Assembly (NCBI GenBank): GCA_022180565.1
Contig: BQML01000013.1
Coordinates: 1-50,449 of the forward strand
Origin: Bacteroidia bacterium
GTDB taxonomy: Bacteria > Bacteroidota > Ignavibacteria > UBA10030
Direction of reading: 5' to 3'
DNA: 50,449 nt
This document shows, piece by piece, positions 42,750 to 50,449 of this stretch. The first letter of the stretch is position 1. Each line of letters starts with the position of its first letter. Made by a program: the position numbers and the translations under genes. The notes below the pieces were generated by a model. That model was not told where the DNA came from. It saw only the letters and a list, made by a program, of their open reading frames with translations, and ran no database searches.

Positions 42750-43340
42750 ATGCATACCAAGCTTTCATTTCATCGTGAACCCAGGGCTCTCATCCTCGGT
42801 TCGCTCTTTGTGATCCTGGGCTCCTCTCTCCTGCTCGACCGCCTCGATGTGGTCATGGTTCGCTGGGACAAATTCTTCTGGGTGGCGGGCCTGGCCACGG
42901 GCGGGTTTCTGGTGGCAGACGGATACACGCATGTGCGGAGGGGGCGGATCTACTGGGGGAGTGTGCTCTTGTTCTTCGGGGCGTATCAGACTCTGCTCCG
43001 GTTCGATGTGATCGAGCGGTACGGCATCCACACCGTGCCGGCGCTTTTCGTTGTGTTTGGTCTGGCGTTTCTTGTGTTGTATCTGCGGTTTCCCTCTGAG
43101 TGGCCCTTGCTGATACCCTTCTTCATCCTCTCCGGATCGGGCGCGACGTTTCTGCTTTGGTGGTGGGAGATCGTCGAGTGGTTCGAGATTCGGATGTTCG
43201 TTCGCACCTACTGGCCCGCGCTGCTCATTTTAATCGGCATTGCCATGCTTTTCCGCCGTCGCCCTTCAGCCCCGAGTCCAACTCCGCATGGGGCAGAATT
43301 ACAGCAAGGCCAGAGCGAAGAGCAACCCTCTGTACGTTAG
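42750..43340 (+). CDS. Predicted inner-membrane protein, LiaF/DUF5668-like
   Basis: A 196-residue protein with about six hydrophobic segments (ALILGSLFVILGSSLLLDRLD, the FFWVAGLATGGFLVADG segment, the IYWGSVLLFFGAYQTLL segment, then three more). A short polar C-terminal tail rich in Gln, Glu and Pro follows. Repeated G-x-(L/I)-x-L-x-G-x-(x)-LLxxL patterns resemble the DUF5668/LiaI-LiaF membrane segments often found beside PspC proteins. The preceding gene encodes two PspC domains, so an envelope-stress link is plausible but unproven. Confidence 0.72.
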   Translation: MHTKLSFHREPRALILGSLFVILGSSLLLDRLDVVMVRWDKFFWVAGLATGGFLVADGYTHVRRGRIYWGSVLLFFGAYQTLLRFDVIERYGIHTVPALFVVFGLAFLVLYLRFPSEWPLLIPFFILSGSGATFLLWWWEIVEWFEIRMFVRTYWPALLILIGIAMLFRRRPSAPSPTPHGAELQQGQSEEQPSVR

Positions 43341-43495
43341 ATCCAACCCATCCGTTGATTTATCCCTGATTCTTCTTAACTTCCCTCACCGTTTTGGTCG
43401 GGTAGGCGGTTTCCGTTCACCACCAAACAACCCGAGCAGACGGCCGGCGCACTCGTTTGCCCTATCTCAAGGCCACAACGAAACAGAGGAAGACC

Positions 43496-43819
43496 ATGCA
43501 GGCAAAACATTATCTCTTGTTCTATGAGGTTGTTTCCGACTATGTCACCCGCCGGGCACAGTTCCGGAGTGTTCATCTGGAGCATGCCTGGAAGTCTGCC
43601 GAGCGGGGGGAGCTGATCCTGGCCGGCGCCCTGGCGGATCCTCCGGACGGAGCGGTTCTGCTTTTCAAAGCCGAGTCTCCGAGGGTGGTCGAGGAGTTCG
43701 CCAAGAACGATCCGTATGTGCTCAATGGCGTGGTGACCGGATGGAAGGTGAGAGAATGGACGACGGTGGCAGGGAGGGACTCGATCAATCCCGTGGGAAT
43801 TCAAAAAAATTCAAAATGA
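43496..43819 (+). CDS. YciI family protein
   Basis: A 107-residue YCII-related (dimeric ferredoxin-like fold) protein. It begins MQAKHYLLFYEVVSDYVTRRAQFRSVHLEHA with the family's conserved His, and contains GELILAGALADPPDGAVLLFKAES and FAKNDPYVLNGVVTGWKVREW. GAGGAAG lies 6 nt before the ATG, which sets the start. Members act as small stand-alone domains with few known reactions; no function is claimed. After the stop the region becomes repeat- and pseudogene-rich. Confidence 0.88.
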   Translation: MQAKHYLLFYEVVSDYVTRRAQFRSVHLEHAWKSAERGELILAGALADPPDGAVLLFKAESPRVVEEFAKNDPYVLNGVVTGWKVREWTTVAGRDSINPVGIQKNSK

Positions 43820-43866
43820 ATAACTCAAAAATTGGAATTCAGGAATAATCCCCATATTCCAACACG

Positions 43867-43912
43867 CTTTGCGTCCTTTGCGCCTTCTTAGCGTTCTTTG
43901 CGGTTAAAAAAT
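43867..43912 (+). repeat. TTTGCG-type repeat copy
   Basis: One copy of the core seen around the GxxExxY gene: spaced TTTGCG words, then TTAGCGTTC and TTTGCGGTTAAAAAATT. It lacks the AGAGCTCTACATC lead. It ends about 17 nt before the frameshifted DUF1801-like gene. Confidence 0.85.
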
Positions 43913-43929
43913 TGAGGAATTGAAGGATC

Positions 43930-44296
43930 ATGCCAGGCATCAAGACCGTCGCCGACTATATCAACAGAGTGCCGAAGGAGTCCCGGGGGAAGCTCCGCGA
44001 GCTGAGGGCGATCCTGAAGAAAGCCGCGCCGAAGGCGAAGGAGACCTGAAATGGGGAACGCCGGTGTTCGAGGGTGGGAGGATCCTGTTCTCCTATGCCG
44101 CGTTCCGGTCGCATCTGAATTTCTTTCCCACCGGCCCGGCCCTGAAGCCGTTCCGAAAAGAGCTGGCGAAGTACAAGACCGGTAAGGATTCCGTGCAGTT
44201 CCCCTATGACCGGCCTTTGCCGAAGGGCTCATCCGCAAGATCGCCCTGTATTGTGTGAAGCAGGTAAGGGAAACGGACGCGAAGTGGATGTATTGA
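43930..44296 (+). pseudogene. DUF1801 (YdhG-like) gene with two frameshifts
   Basis: The reading starts at ATG 43930 with GIKTVADYINRVPKESRGKL, a normal DUF1801 opening, and meets TGA at 44047-44049. The rest of the family sequence (LKWGTPVFEGGRILFSYAAF, then FFPTGPALKPF) continues in the frame one base earlier, and the final part (LIRKIALYCVKQVRETDAKW) in a third frame entered near 44225. Both breaks look like single-base deletions, at GAGACCTG and GAAGGGCTC. Restoring them would give a protein of about 122 residues. Decay or sequencing error in short homopolymers are both possible. Confidence 0.8.
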
Positions 44297-44308
44297 ATCA
44301 GGCTTTGC

Positions 44309-44369
44309 TTTGCGTTCTTCTGCCCGCCTTGTTTGACCAACGAGGTCAGGCGGGTGCGAAGGACGCAAA
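44309..44369. repeat. Hairpin form of the TTTGCG repeat
   Basis: TTTGCGTTCTTCTGCCCGCCT (44309-44329) pairs with AGGCGGGTGCGAAGGACGCAAA (44348-44369) with one or two mismatches around an 18-nt loop. Both arms contain the TTTGCG/CGCAAA word of the family, so this is probably a related inverted copy rather than a plain terminator. Confidence 0.6.
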
Positions 44370-44382
44370 ACTCTTATGGTGA

Positions 44383-44582
44383 ATTCCTCTCGACGAGTTC
44401 AAAGAGGCCCTGAATGTCCGGAAACTGCCCAGCGAGGAATCCCTGTCCGTTGAGACGGCGGGCGGCCTTATGATGGTCCTCTTCGGCCGCACGTCGCGTG
44501 GGAGGGATTCATGTTCAGGATCGTCGATATGAACGGGATGAGGATCGATAAGATCATCGCGACGGAACAAAGCAAGAAGTAA
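44383..44582 (+). pseudogene. Remnant of a CorC/HlyC C-terminal domain (hemolysin-like CBS protein)
   Basis: Bases 44386 onward translate as PLDEFKEALNVRKLPSEESL, then TAGGLMMVLFGRTSR, and after a frame change near 44495 as WEGFMFRIVDMNGMRIDKI, ending in TAA at 44580-44582. This matches the transporter-associated domain at the end of TlyC/CorC-type proteins (usual form: LPLDEFN, then LGGLVLERLGRIP, EGFRFEVVDMDGRRIDKVL). The CBS and membrane parts are missing. No start codon or ribosome site is seen, so it is a dead fragment. Confidence 0.6.
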
Positions 44583-44789
44583 GATGCGAGAAGTGAGAGA
44601 GTATGAAGCCCCATGAGCCGCAGTCGGAACCCGGATTTTGCACAACCTGCGGCTAAAGAGCCTTAAAGTTTCTTACTTCTCGCTTCTCACCTCCAAGTGT
44701 TCCAAGAGCACGAAACCTTTCGCCGTCCGTTCGAGTCTAACGGATACTCTTTGGGCCTGATCGCGAACACAAACGCAGGGAAAAACCTC

Positions 44790-45725
44790 ATGAAAGCCAG
44801 AGCCATCCTGCTCTTCACAGCCGTTCTCTTCGCATGTGACGCAAAACGGCAGACGGCCGATCTGGATTTCGATACGAGCGTATCGGAACCGGCGTATTCC
44901 GAAAACGGACCACGTGTGCTGTTCGATGAGGCGCACAAGAACATCCACAAGGCCGACGGACTGTACGAGCCCTTCGCAAACCTTATCCGCAACGACGGAT
45001 ACCAGGTCACACCGAACCGCTCGGCATTTTCACAGGCCTTGCTAGACGAGTATCAGGTCCTCGTGATCGCCAACGCTCTGGGCACGAACGACTCCAACGA
45101 CAGCTCGGCGTTCACAGGGAACGAATGTGAAGCGGTACGGGGATGGGTGGAAGGTGGAGGTTCTCTTCTGCTGATCACCGACCACGCACCGACGGGAGCG
45201 GCGGCGGAACGGCTGGGGCAGACGTTCGGGATCACGATGAGCAAGGGGTTCACGGAGGACTCGCTGAACCACGACGCTCCCTCGGGAGATCTCAGCCAGC
45301 TTGTGTTCACCCGCGAGAACGGCCTGCTTGCTGACCATCCCATCACCAACGGCCGCAATGACCGCGAACGCGTAAATCGTGTCGTGTCCTTCACTGGCCA
45401 ATCCCTCCGAAGCTTCGACCCGACCCATGCCATTCTGAAGCTGAGCCCCACCGCGGTCGATCGTCCGCCCACGATCACTGTGGAACGTTCCGGCGGGGAT
45501 ATGCGGGTGATCATCGAGTACGGCGACCCGGTGCCGTCGACGGGCCACGCACAAGCGGTCGCGTTTCCCTATGGAAAAGGTCGGGTGGTGATCATGGGCG
45601 AGGCAGCCATGCTGACCGCCCAGATCGACGGGCGGACGAAACAACCGTTCGGCATGAACGTGGCGGGAACGGACAACCGCCAGCTCGCGCTGAACATCAT
45701 GCGGTGGCTGTCCGGGCTTCTGTGA
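44790..45725 (+). CDS. Putative lipoprotein with a glutamine amidotransferase-like (DUF4350-type) domain
   Basis: A 311-residue protein. The N-terminus has a short basic part and a hydrophobic stretch ending in LFAC, a lipobox with the modified Cys at about 16, so outer-leaflet lipid anchoring is likely. The rest resembles DUF4350/ThuA-like class I glutamine amidotransferase folds: NGPRVLFDEAHKN, LLDEYQVLVIANALG, and VRGWVEGGGSLLLITDHAP. No Cys-His-Glu triad of true amidotransferases is evident, so it may bind rather than hydrolyse. ATG 44790 is taken because the signal starts there; an earlier start would put 31 polar residues before it. Confidence 0.72.
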   Translation: MKARAILLFTAVLFACDAKRQTADLDFDTSVSEPAYSENGPRVLFDEAHKNIHKADGLYEPFANLIRNDGYQVTPNRSAFSQALLDEYQVLVIANALGTNDSNDSSAFTGNECEAVRGWVEGGGSLLLITDHAPTGAAAERLGQTFGITMSKGFTEDSLNHDAPSGDLSQLVFTRENGLLADHPITNGRNDRERVNRVVSFTGQSLRSFDPTHAILKLSPTAVDRPPTITVERSGGDMRVIIEYGDPVPSTGHAQAVAFPYGKGRVVIMGEAAMLTAQIDGRTKQPFGMNVAGTDNRQLALNIMRWLSGLL

Positions 45726-45764
45726 TCCCCGCTCGTATAGCACGGAGTGAATCCCCGCGCAGGC

Positions 45765-45786
45765 GGCACGGAATGAATTCCGTGCC
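45765..45786. terminator. Inverted repeat between convergent lipoprotein and polA genes
   Basis: GGCACGGAAT and ATTCCGTGCC form a perfect 10-bp stem around GA. A near copy of one arm (GCACGGAGTGAATCC) lies 25 nt upstream. No T run follows, so termination would depend on position rather than the usual form; a short dispersed repeat is the alternative. Confidence 0.5.
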
Positions 45787-45803
45787 TCGGGTTCGATTTC
45801 CCG

Positions 45804-48617
45804 TTAATGCGCCTCGAACCAACTGTGCCCGATGCCCATATCCACCTCAACGGGGACGGTCAACGCTAAGGCACTCTTCATCTTTTCTTCGACTATCGAA
45901 CGAACAACCGTTTCCTCCGTTTCCTCCAAATCAAACACGAGCTCGTCGTGTACCTGGAGAATCATCGCACTTTTCAATTCCTTCTTCACAAATTCCGCAT
46001 CAATTCCTACCATCGCCACCTTGATCATATCCGCCGCCGTGCCCTGGATGGGCATATTGATGGCCTGCCGCTCGGCGTTCGACCGGATGTTCTGATTTTT
46101 ACTCTTGAGGTCAGGTAAATACCTCCTTCTGCCCAACAGCGTGCTGACATACCCCCGAACTCTCGCCGTTTCAATGGTATCGTTGATATATTGCCGCACT
46201 TTCGGGAATCTTTCAAAATACGTTTCAATGATCTCTTTTGCCTCTGTCTGGGAAATGTCCAGACGCCTCGCAAGGCCAAACGGACCGATCCCATACATGA
46301 TTCCAAAATTTACTTCTTTCGCCTTCCTCCTCATCTCCCTGCTTACATCCTTCTGATCCACTCCAAACACCTTTGCCGCCGTGCTGGCGTGGATGTCTTC
46401 CCCAGACAGAAACGCATCAATCAGCCCCCGGTCTCCACTGATGTGGGCCATGATTCTAAGCTCGATTTGTGAATAATCGGCCGCCAGGATCTTTCGCCCC
46501 TCACCCGAGGCAACGAATGCCTTTCTGATCGACCTCCCGATGTCGGTTCTGATGGGAATGTTCTGGAGATTCGGATCACTGCTCGAAAGCCGCCCTGTTG
46601 CCGCCACGGTCTGGTTAAACGACGTGTGCACCCGGCCTGTGTCCGGATGAATCAGTTGGGGCAGGGCGTCGATGTACGTGGATTTGAGCTTCGAAAGCTG
46701 ACGGTATTCCAGCAGTTTCTCCACGATCGGATGTTCGTTGCGCAGGGTTTCCAGAACGGAAACGTCCGTCGAAAAACCGGTCTTGGTCTTGCGGGCAGTC
46801 GTCAAACCGAGCCTCGTGAACAGTACTTCCTGTAACTGTTTTGTGGAGTTGATGTTGAATGGTCCGCCTGCGTCGTTGTGGATTTCTCTCGTGAGGTTTT
46901 CCAGGAGACCGTCGAGTTCCTTGCTCATGGATCGCAAATACGGAACGTCGATGGCCACGCCAGCTTGCTCCATTCTGGCCAGCACCGAAATGAGGGGAAA
47001 CTCAACGTTTTCGGCGAGGTCGGACATCCCCTCTGCTTTCAGCCGCTGTCGCAGGACCGTAAACAACCTGAATGTCACATCGGCATCTTCACATGAGTAT
47101 TCGACCAACTGGTGCAGGGGGATTGCTTCAATGCTCTTCCGGTCTTTCCCTGTCCCGGTAAGTTTGTCGTACAGGAGCGTCCTGTATCCAAGATACTCGC
47201 GGGCAAGCGAATGGATGTTGTGCTGACCATCCTGGCGCAGGAGGTACGCCCCCACCATGGTGTCAAAGACGGCGCCTTTGACTCGAATCCCGTATCGGCT
47301 CAACACCAACATGTCGTACTTGATGTTCTGCCCGATCTTCGCTATCGCGGGATCTTCGAAGACGTGTTTGAGCTTCTGAAGGACAACAGCCGCGGGGAAT
47401 CCCGGGCCTTCAGCCGCTCCTTTTCCTCCGCCGATGGAAGCGGACCTCGTTCCAAAGAGATCTTCGATTTCCACCCCGGGATCGTTTATCCGAACAAAGT
47501 ACGCTTCGCGCTCCTTGACGGAGAACGAGACCCCGACAATCCGGCTCTGGAGCGGATTTGTCGACGTGGTTTCGGTGTCGAACACAAACCGGCGCGCCGA
47601 GAGCAACGTTCGTATGAGGACATCGAGATCTTTCTCCGTGCGGACGAGGTGATACTCGTGGTTATCTGTCGTCCTGTCGGACAAGACGGTCGGTTCCTGT
47701 GGGGGAGCCGGTGATTCCTCCCGGCGGAATGACGAAGACTCTCGCAGCTTACGAAGGAGCGACTTAAACTCGAGCCGTTCAAAGAGTTGTTCAAGCGCAT
47801 CAACATCGGGAGTGCCGGTCTTGAGCGTATGAAAATCGATCTTCACCGGCACATTCGTATCGATCGTCACAAGCTTCTTGGACAGCAAAGCTTCGGCCTT
47901 GAACTTCTGAAGCTTTTCCCGGACCCCCTTTTGCGGAATGTTGTCCGCGTTTGCCAGAAGGTTCTCGATGGAAAGGTATTTCTGTATGAGCGGAATAGCC
48001 GTTTTTTCGCCGATGCCCGGCACGCCGGGAACATTGTCTGATGTATCCCCGATGAGGCCAAGCACGTCTACGACCTTGTCGGGCTCAACGCCGAATTTCT
48101 TCCGCACTTCCTCGAATCCGATGATCTCCAGATCCGTGCCCTGCCGGCCTGGGCGATAGATGCGGATTTTCTCCGTCACCAACTGCATGAAATCCTTGTC
48201 GGCAGTGACGAGAAACGTTTCTACGCCCTCCTGTTCTGCCCTGCGTGCCAACGTTCCCATGATATCATCTGCCTCGTAGCCGTCAAGCTCGATCACGGGC
48301 ACGCCAAAGGCGCGGACCACGTCCTTAAGCATCTCGAGCTGACTCGCCATGTCCTCGGGCATCTTCTGCCGAGTTGCCTTATACTCCTTGTATTCTTTGT
48401 GTCTGAACGTCGGTGCGCTCGTGTCCATGGCCACGGCAAGATAATCGGGCTGTTCCTCCTCGAGGATCTTCTGGAGAAAAGTGACGAACCCGTACACCGC
48501 ACTCGTGTTCTCGCCGCGGGAGTTAATCAACGGGCGCTGAATGAAGGCGAAATAGCTCCGGTAGGCGAGAGCCATGCCGTCGAGCAGGAAGAGACGTTCG
48601 GGCTTAGGACTGCTCAT
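45804..48617 (-). CDS. polA: DNA polymerase I
   Basis: A 937-residue polymerase with all three domains. The 5'-3' exonuclease occupies about 1-290 (LFLLDGMALAYRSYFAF, DYLAVAMDTSAPTFRH, GLIGDTSDNVPGVPGIG). The 3'-5' proofreading domain lies at about 330-530 and keeps its acidic residues (FDTETTSTNP, IGQNIKYDML, YSCEDADVT), unlike Taq-type polymerases. The polymerase domain has DYSQIELR, RRKAKEVNFGIMYGIGPFG and QVHDELVFD. The start at 48617 is set by family alignment and overlaps the stop of the upstream MFS gene by 4 nt; the longer frame is an extension through that gene. Confidence 0.97.
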   Translation of the reverse strand: MSSPKPERLFLLDGMALAYRSYFAFIQRPLINSRGENTSAVYGFVTFLQKILEEEQPDYLAVAMDTSAPTFRHKEYKEYKATRQKMPEDMASQLEMLKDVVRAFGVPVIELDGYEADDIMGTLARRAEQEGVETFLVTADKDFMQLVTEKIRIYRPGRQGTDLEIIGFEEVRKKFGVEPDKVVDVLGLIGDTSDNVPGVPGIGEKTAIPLIQKYLSIENLLANADNIPQKGVREKLQKFKAEALLSKKLVTIDTNVPVKIDFHTLKTGTPDVDALEQLFERLEFKSLLRKLRESSSFRREESPAPPQEPTVLSDRTTDNHEYHLVRTEKDLDVLIRTLLSARRFVFDTETTSTNPLQSRIVGVSFSVKEREAYFVRINDPGVEIEDLFGTRSASIGGGKGAAEGPGFPAAVVLQKLKHVFEDPAIAKIGQNIKYDMLVLSRYGIRVKGAVFDTMVGAYLLRQDGQHNIHSLAREYLGYRTLLYDKLTGTGKDRKSIEAIPLHQLVEYSCEDADVTFRLFTVLRQRLKAEGMSDLAENVEFPLISVLARMEQAGVAIDVPYLRSMSKELDGLLENLTREIHNDAGGPFNINSTKQLQEVLFTRLGLTTARKTKTGFSTDVSVLETLRNEHPIVEKLLEYRQLSKLKSTYIDALPQLIHPDTGRVHTSFNQTVAATGRLSSSDPNLQNIPIRTDIGRSIRKAFVASGEGRKILAADYSQIELRIMAHISGDRGLIDAFLSGEDIHASTAAKVFGVDQKDVSREMRRKAKEVNFGIMYGIGPFGLARRLDISQTEAKEIIETYFERFPKVRQYINDTIETARVRGYVSTLLGRRRYLPDLKSKNQNIRSNAERQAINMPIQGTAADMIKVAMVGIDAEFVKKELKSAMILQVHDELVFDLEETEETVVRSIVEEKMKSALALTVPVEVDMGIGHSWFEAH

Positions 48618-49825
48618 TTTGTTGTCCGCATATCGACGAAAAACCCTCTGACCAACCCTAAGGTCGCCAGCAGGATCGCGCCCGTGAAGAAGAAATTCTG
48701 CCGGATGCCGGTGGATGCCGCGAGGTGTCCTCCGACCGTGGGTCCAATCATGTTCGCAAGGACGTGAAAGCTCGATGCCACGCCCATGATCGCCCCACGG
48801 CGGACAAGATCGGTGTGCTTGCTGATGTAAGAGTACAAGGTCGGAAGGATGCCTCCCATGCAAAAGCCCTGAAGAGCGCGAAGGGGAAGGAGCTGGTAGG
48901 GAGAGGTCACGATCCCCTGGAGGGCGTACGCCACGGCAGCGCCGCCGATGGCAATGGTGAGATTCTTCTTGTAACTCTTCATATCGTTGCGTTTTCCCCA
49001 CCAGGGAGCGGACAACACCATGAAGAACCCTGCCATGGAAAAGACGGCTCCTGCAAGAGTTGCCAGCAACTCCTGGTTGGGGGCGAGGATTTCAACATAG
49101 AGGGCGAAGATCGGCTGGATCATCATGACTGCGCCTTGTGAGAGAAAGATCACGAGCAGGGCGATTCGAATGGGAGTCGATTGGAAAGCGTGGCGGACGT
49201 TTGCCAGGAGCGATTGTTCTTCACCCGGTTCGCCGTGCGACCGCGGATCCTCGACCACGTATCGGATGACCAGAATCCCGGCGGCAGTGCAGATGGCGGC
49301 AACGATAAAGAAGAGAGGCCTAAACCCGATCTGGTCGGCAAGGGAGCCGCCCAGGAGGGGGCCAATGATGTTGCCGCTGGCGGTGGCCGTCTGTAAAAGC
49401 CCGATTGCATAACCTGATTTCTCCCGCGGGCTGGAGGCCGAAACGAGTGCCAGCGCTGCAGCAATGAAACCACTGACCGCCCCCTGGATCATCCGAAACA
49501 AAAAAAGCATTTCCACGCTCTGTGCCAAACCAATCAGGGCCTGGGAAACCGCTAGGCCGAAGAGGGCACGGATGACCATGAGCTTCCGCCCATACTTGTC
49601 GCCCAGATACCCCCAGACGGGAATGAGGAAAAACGAAACAAAGAACGGTCCCGAAAAAACCAGTCCGCTCCACCGGGCCACCTGATCCGGATCCGAAATA
49701 CCGAGGTCTCTGACGTAAAACGGCAGAAAGGGGACAACAAGACTCATTCCCATCATCGTGATGAACTGGGCTATCCAGATGGTGTACAGAGTCTTTCGCC
49801 ACGGTGCAAGGTTACGGAAGGTCAT
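48614..49825 (-). CDS. Major facilitator superfamily exporter (MdtG/TetA-like)
   Basis: A 403-residue transporter with 12 predicted helices. The loop after helix 2 has GYLGDKYGRKLMVIRALFG, the MFS motif A; helix 5 carries the SPREKSGYAIGLLQTATASGNIIGPLLGG run of drug/H+ antiporters (motif C). The second half has GKRNDMKSYKKNL after helix 8. It is expected to export a drug-like compound in the inner membrane. Translation seems coupled to polA by an ATGA overlap, an unusual pairing. A promoter match lies about 37 bp upstream. Confidence 0.9.
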   Translation of the reverse strand: MTFRNLAPWRKTLYTIWIAQFITMMGMSLVVPFLPFYVRDLGISDPDQVARWSGLVFSGPFFVSFFLIPVWGYLGDKYGRKLMVIRALFGLAVSQALIGLAQSVEMLFLFRMIQGAVSGFIAAALALVSASSPREKSGYAIGLLQTATASGNIIGPLLGGSLADQIGFRPLFFIVAAICTAAGILVIRYVVEDPRSHGEPGEEQSLLANVRHAFQSTPIRIALLVIFLSQGAVMMIQPIFALYVEILAPNQELLATLAGAVFSMAGFFMVLSAPWWGKRNDMKSYKKNLTIAIGGAAVAYALQGIVTSPYQLLPLRALQGFCMGGILPTLYSYISKHTDLVRRGAIMGVASSFHVLANMIGPTVGGHLAASTGIRQNFFFTGAILLATLGLVRGFFVDMRTTK

Positions 49826-49861
49826 GTGGGACAGGGGAGGGACTGCAGTGCCATGGAGAGA

Positions 49862-49890
49862 AAGATAGCGAAAACTGGAGAGAGAAACAA
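49862..49890 (-). promoter_or_regulatory. Predicted promoter for the MFS exporter and polA
   Basis: On the minus strand TTGTTT (49885-49890) and TATCTT (49862-49867) are 17 bp apart. The transcript would begin near 49855, with a leader of about 30 nt. The rest of 49826-50014 shows no gene. Confidence 0.5.
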
Positions 49891-50014
49891 AAAGTCAAGG
49901 TTTCCCGCGGCAATGCTTAACACACACGCGCAGAAGCGCACTGCGTTGGACAAAGTTGGGACATTTTGCGACATTAGATGAGAGGGGGATTTTCTTCAAT
50001 TTTTGGAACGAACG

Positions 50015-50449
50015 ATGAGAACCAGAAAACTTCTGATGATCCCCGGACCAAGTCCGGTCGCGAGGTCGATCCAGGATCAGATGGGACGAGAAACGATTGC
50101 CTTTGGGGATCCGGCCTTTGTTCGGGATTTCAAAGAACTCTTGTCGGACCTCAAGTCGCTCTGGAGAACAGACGGTGAGGTCTTTGTGGTGGCGGGGTCC
50201 GGTACGTTGGCCATGGAGATGGCCATTGCGAACACGGTCAGACGCGGCGACAGCGTGCTCGTTGTGTCCCACGGATATTTTGGCGACAGGTTTGTCGAAC
50301 TGTGTGAGCGGAAGGGAATTCAGGTTGACGTCCTAAGGAGTGAATGGGGAAAGATTGTGCCGCTCAAGGAAATACACGACGCCCTTGGCAAAAAGGAGTA
50401 CCATGCGATGACCGTGACGCACGTGGATACGTCAACGGGTGTCAGCGCC
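50015..50449 (+). CDS. Class V aminotransferase (alanine-glyoxylate/serine-pyruvate type), N-terminal part
   Basis: The frame from ATG 50015 is open to the end of the window, giving 145 residues. It begins MRTRKLLMIPGPSPVARSIQ and has VVAGSGTLAMEMAIANTV, LVVSHGYFGDRF and THVDTSTGVSA, matching the N-terminal half of pyridoxal-phosphate-dependent fold type I class V enzymes such as alanine-glyoxylate transaminase. The PLP lysine would lie beyond the edge. GGAACG precedes the ATG. Serine-glyoxylate or alanine-glyoxylate activity cannot be decided from this part. Confidence 0.9.
   Translation, partial: MRTRKLLMIPGPSPVARSIQDQMGRETIAFGDPAFVRDFKELLSDLKSLWRTDGEVFVVAGSGTLAMEMAIANTVRRGDSVLVVSHGYFGDRFVELCERKGIQVDVLRSEWGKIVPLKEIHDALGKKEYHAMTVTHVDTSTGVSA

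Noticed and set aside
45804-49001. polA starting at 49001 (1065 residues)
   Set aside because: The extra 128 residues are the MFS gene read in another frame; family alignment begins at 48617.

Overview
The window is about 50.4 kb of gene-dense bacterial chromosome of moderately high GC. No 16S rRNA, tRNA or other taxonomic anchor is visible. Several traits point, by inference, to the Bacteroidota/Chlorobiota/Ignavibacteria side of the tree: a pyruvoyl-dependent arginine decarboxylase, a fused E1 alpha-beta of a branched-chain type 2-oxoacid dehydrogenase, a nuoABCDEF block without nuoG-N, and recurring promoters of the form TTGnnn, 17 bp, TAnnTT. That placement is moderate confidence only.

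Region 1 (1-17.4 kb, all +) is one very tight catabolic operon, with most genes overlapping by ATGA or TGATG or separated by a few bases. It joins two sets of enzymes. One is for acidic polysaccharide: a heparinase II/III-like lyase, a GH88-type unsaturated glucuronyl hydrolase, a large unclassified glycosidase-like protein, a sodium:solute symporter, a class I aldolase, a PfkB kinase and an SDR. The other is for ring, amide or keto-acid chemistry: an FAH-family hydrolase, an enolase-superfamily protein of the OSBS/N-acylamino acid racemase type, a PreA-like flavoprotein with a separate 2[4Fe-4S] ferredoxin, a cyclase-family metal hydrolase, an M20 amidohydrolase, a UroD-like protein and a nitrilase-type amidase. 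The operon ends at a hairpin terminator facing cspA on the other strand.

Region 2 (17.4-30 kb) holds cspA (with a predicted leader of about 240 nt), nuoABCDEF (with a promoter, an inverted repeat at the start site and a long nested terminator), an ECF sigma/anti-sigma pair, dut, an AI-2E-type permease, an RsmI-like methyltransferase and, on the minus strand, arginine decarboxylase, tyrS and smpB.

Region 3 (30-37.5 kb) is a lipoate and 2-oxoacid dehydrogenase operon: lpd, lipB, fused E1, E2, lipA. It is split between E1 and E2 by an island made of an 81-bp tandem array, a 59-bp repeat family and a small GxxExxY-family gene with a PD-(D/E)XK nuclease-like core. This is the best candidate in the window for an undescribed element.

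Region 4 (37.6-43.8 kb) is rplM-rpsI, rpsB-tsf, pyrH-frr, a double-PspC membrane protein, another membrane protein and a YciI protein. Three intergenic spaces here carry a second repeat family (palindromic clusters of TTCGAATTTC-like words, one expanded into a 32-bp tandem array).

Region 5 (43.8-50.4 kb) begins with a decayed stretch (a TTTGCG-type repeat, a frameshifted DUF1801-like gene, a hairpin of the same repeat family and a CorC/HlyC C-terminal remnant). It continues with a putative lipoprotein, then polA and an MFS exporter on the minus strand, and the start of a class V aminotransferase cut by the window edge.
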